NCBI GenBank assembly: GCA_947503585.1
Contig: CANNEJ010000067.1
Location: 1 to 7,392, forward strand
Length of the DNA: 7,392 nt
Source of the DNA: Anaerolineales bacterium
GTDB taxonomy: Bacteria; Chloroflexota; Anaerolineae; Anaerolineales; UBA11657
Reading direction: 5' to 3'
Of this stretch, positions 6,214 to 7,392 are shown in pieces (positions within the stretch are counted from its first letter, which is position 1; each line of letters opens with the position of its first letter). Below the pieces are notes generated by a model, which saw only the letters and a list, made by a program, of their open reading frames with translations, was not told the origin of the DNA and did no database searches. Position numbers and translations under genes: made by a program.

Positions 6214-6756
6214 ATGGCAAACATGTGGTCCAAAGCAGACGCAATTGATGCGCGCATCACGCGCTGGATGGCAGCGCAGGGCATCCGCCTGTTGCGCATC
6301 AGCCTCGGTGTTGTGTTCTTGTGGTTTGGCGCGCTCAAGTTTTTTGCCGGCCTCAGCCCCGCGCAGGACCTTGCCACCCGCACCATCAGCACGCTCACCT
6401 TTGGCCGCATTGCGCCGGGCACTGCACTACTGCTCCTGGCAACCTGGGAATGTCTGGTCGGCCTCGGTCTTATCCTGGGTGTCTTCATGCGCGCCACATT
6501 GCTGCTGTTGTGGGTGCAAATGCTAGGCACCGTTACGCCACTGATCCTCTTCCCCCACGAAACTTTTGCGCAAATTCCATACGCACCCACGCTGGAAGGG
6601 CAGTACATTATTAAGAATATCGTTTTGGTGAGCGCGGGAATTGTGATTGGTGCCACCGTGCGAGGCGGCCGCCTCACGCCGGGAGCTGGTGGCCAACTCC
6701 CGCTGGCTGCCGGTATGCCGGCGGGAGCGATTGAACCGCCTGACGCCGCGCGATAA
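6214..6756 (+). CDS. DoxX-family integral membrane protein
   Basis: This 180-residue protein has about four membrane helices: 24-44, 68-90, 92-113 and 131-147. The first carries the hallmark LLRISLGVVFLWFGALKFFAG of DoxX/DoxD-like proteins. Other recognisable segments are WECLVGLGL (78-86), an FPHETFAQIPYAPTLEGQYI loop (113-132) and IIKNIVLVSAG (132-142). Family members are small inner-membrane proteins, some tied to quinone-linked oxidation (DoxD of thiosulfate:quinone oxidoreductase) or redox stress. Most have no known reaction, and nothing here fixes one. The C-terminal 30 residues are glycine-, alanine- and proline-rich and probably unstructured in the cytoplasm. The start at 6214 is taken because the codons read as family sequence soon after it; ATG at 6223 (residue 4) is an alternative. 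It is 74 nt from rarA with a hairpin between, so it may be a separate transcription unit. The only cysteine is C80, next to the conserved Trp-Glu. Confidence 0.88.
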   Translation: MANMWSKADAIDARITRWMAAQGIRLLRISLGVVFLWFGALKFFAGLSPAQDLATRTISTLTFGRIAPGTALLLLATWECLVGLGLILGVFMRATLLLLWVQMLGTVTPLILFPHETFAQIPYAPTLEGQYIIKNIVLVSAGIVIGATVRGGRLTPGAGGQLPLAAGMPAGAIEPPDAAR

Positions 6757-6757
6757 T

Positions 6758-6789
6758 CGCTTACGCTCTCGCCGTTAATTCGGCAAGCG
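6758..6789 (+). terminator. Bulged stem-loop immediately after the DoxX-family gene
   Basis: CGCTT (6758-6762) pairs with AAGCG (6785-6789), and inside it GCCG (6771-6774) pairs with CGGC (6781-6784) around a TTAATT loop. An 8-nt bulge lies on the 5' side. It begins one base after the stop codon. There is no following T run, so a transcript-end role is only suggested by its position. Confidence 0.25.
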
Positions 6790-6887
6790 CTGCACAAGCC
6801 AGGCCAATAACCTCGCCCACACTCAGGGTTGACTATGAGGCGCAGTTTATCGGCGCAAACTATTCATCTGTTATTTTGTAAGGTGGG

Positions 6888-6925
6888 TTGTTGATGTAAC
6901 GTGCACTTAGAGCCGCACGCAACAA
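6888..6925. repeat. Nested inverted repeat in the convergent intergenic region
   Basis: TTGTTG (6888-6893) pairs with CAACAA (6920-6925). Inside these arms CGTGC (6900-6904) pairs with GCACG (6915-6919) around a 10-nt loop. Six unpaired bases (6894-6899) bulge on one side. It lies between convergent genes and has no start codon leading to a usable frame. It may be a structured 3' end, an untyped small RNA, or chance. Confidence 0.25.
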
Positions 6926-6966
6926 TTGGTGAGCAGTCGCTAAGCTCAGGCAATGTCCCTCTTGTA

Positions 6967-7012
6967 GTGGCTTGATGATAAGCCACACAGCAAACGCGCC
7001 CTGTGCGTTTGC
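6967..7012 (-). terminator. Tandem hairpins downstream of the minus-strand proline-rich gene
   Basis: Two perfect stems lie 3 nt apart: GCAAACGC/GCGTTTGC (6990-6997 with 7005-7012, 7-nt loop) and GTGGCTT/AAGCCAC (6967-6973 with 6980-6986, 6-nt loop). On the minus strand they begin 8 nt after the stop codon at 7021, a typical position for a transcript end. Being symmetrical they could also act on read-through from the DoxX-family gene. Neither is followed by a T run on either strand, so intrinsic termination is uncertain. Confidence 0.4.
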
Positions 7013-7020
7013 GCACGCCA

Positions 7021-7392
7021 TCAACCAATCAAAAGTGGCGCTGGTTTTGGTGGTGCGGGAACGGGAATTGACTTTGGTTCCAACGTGGGCGTGACAACTG
7101 GTGCCGCCGCCGGTGGAGCAACCGGCGTCGGGATTGCGGGAGCTATGGTGCGCGGCTCACGCGCAGGCAATGGGGGGCCAGCCGCAATGCTCACGAGTGC
7201 AACCAGCATCAGCCACATGCTCGCTGATGCACAGGCAGCCAGGAAATACAAAGTCCAGGGGTGTGTGCGGCGCAGAGGCCGCTGTCTGGTAGGTTGCACT
7301 TTTGGTGGTTCGGCAAGTACCGGCTGCGGGTTGCAATCAATATCGGCGGGATACTGATCTGCCTCTGGTAGTCCTTGGCGCAAAGCCAGTTC
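7021..7392 (-). CDS. Unrecognised single-pass membrane protein with proline-rich tail, C-terminal part, open at window edge
   Basis: The frame is open from the right window edge to TGA at 7023-7021. A TTG at 7383 could start it (120 residues), but the frame continues upstream as ELA-L without a stop, so the true start may lie outside the window. Numbered from that TTG, residues 1-43 are polar and proline-rich with a basic patch (RQRPLRRTH) just before a hydrophobic segment at about 44-68 (from WTLYFLAACA to LVSIAAG). The remaining 50 residues are dominated by Pro, Ala, Val and Thr (TPVAPPAAAPVVTPT and similar). The basic residues before the helix suggest the N-terminal part is cytoplasmic and the proline-rich tail external, perhaps spanning the cell wall. 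I recognise no family; an anti-sigma-like or cell-surface role would be a guess. The opposite strand also has an open Gly/Ala-rich frame, but that is what antisense to proline codons gives. Confidence 0.5.
   Translation of the reverse strand, partial: ELALRQGLPEADQYPADIDCNPQPVLAEPPKVQPTRQRPLRRTHPWTLYFLAACASASMWLMLVALVSIAAGPPLPAREPRTIAPAIPTPVAPPAAAPVVTPTLEPKSIPVPAPPKPAPLLIG

Noticed and set aside
7085..7357. 90-codon plus-strand Gly/Ala-rich frame opposite the proline-rich gene
   Set aside because: Its glycine-rich start is the expected antisense reading of proline codons. The minus frame has a basic patch, a membrane helix and a downstream hairpin pair, so it is preferred, though not certain.

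Overview
The window reads as bacterial, moderately high-GC chromosome made of core genes rather than a mobile or defence region. The closest match by eye is Chloroflexota (Anaerolineae- or Caldilineae-like). The reasons are the compact Rho with an IGERPEEVT motif, a membrane-anchored LysM-M23 peptidase, the type of DPM1-like glycosyltransferase, a DoxX-family membrane protein and a proline-rich single-pass protein. This assignment is inference from protein style; no search was run. No rRNA, tRNA, CRISPR array, IS element, integrase or toxin-antitoxin pair is visible.

Layout. (i) 1-220, minus strand: the N-terminal 73 codons of a medium-chain dehydrogenase/reductase, cut by the window edge and noticeably lower in GC (about 48% by hand count). 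(ii) 221-891: a 671-base gene-free stretch. It holds nothing recognisable in its first 380 bases, then a palindrome, an excellent extended -10 sigma70-type promoter (TTGACA, 17 bases, TGC-TACACT) and a leader of about 225 nt with several hairpins and a C-rich, G-poor tract. (iii) 892-6139, plus strand: a tight four-gene cluster of rho, a LysM-M23 peptidase (4-nt gap, GTG start), a HAD hydrolase fused to a family 2 glycosyltransferase (ATGA overlap), and rarA (25-nt gap). (iv) 6214-6756: a DoxX-family membrane protein after a 74-nt gap holding a hairpin; a TAAACT box six bases before its ATG suggests a leaderless transcript. (v) 6757-7020: gene-free convergent region with four stem-loops. (vi) 7021-7392, minus strand: the C-terminal part of an unrecognised protein with one membrane helix and a proline-rich tail, open at the window edge.

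How the genes fit together. The rho promoter probably drives rho, the peptidase, the HAD-GT2 protein and rarA as one transcript, joining transcription termination, peptidoglycan hydrolysis, surface-sugar transfer and replication-fork maintenance. This looks like a co-transcribed housekeeping group rather than one pathway. I found no clear new biological system. The points most worth a second look are the single-frame HAD-GT2 fusion, the rut-like tract in rho's own leader (possible autogenous attenuation), and the palindrome just upstream of the rho promoter.
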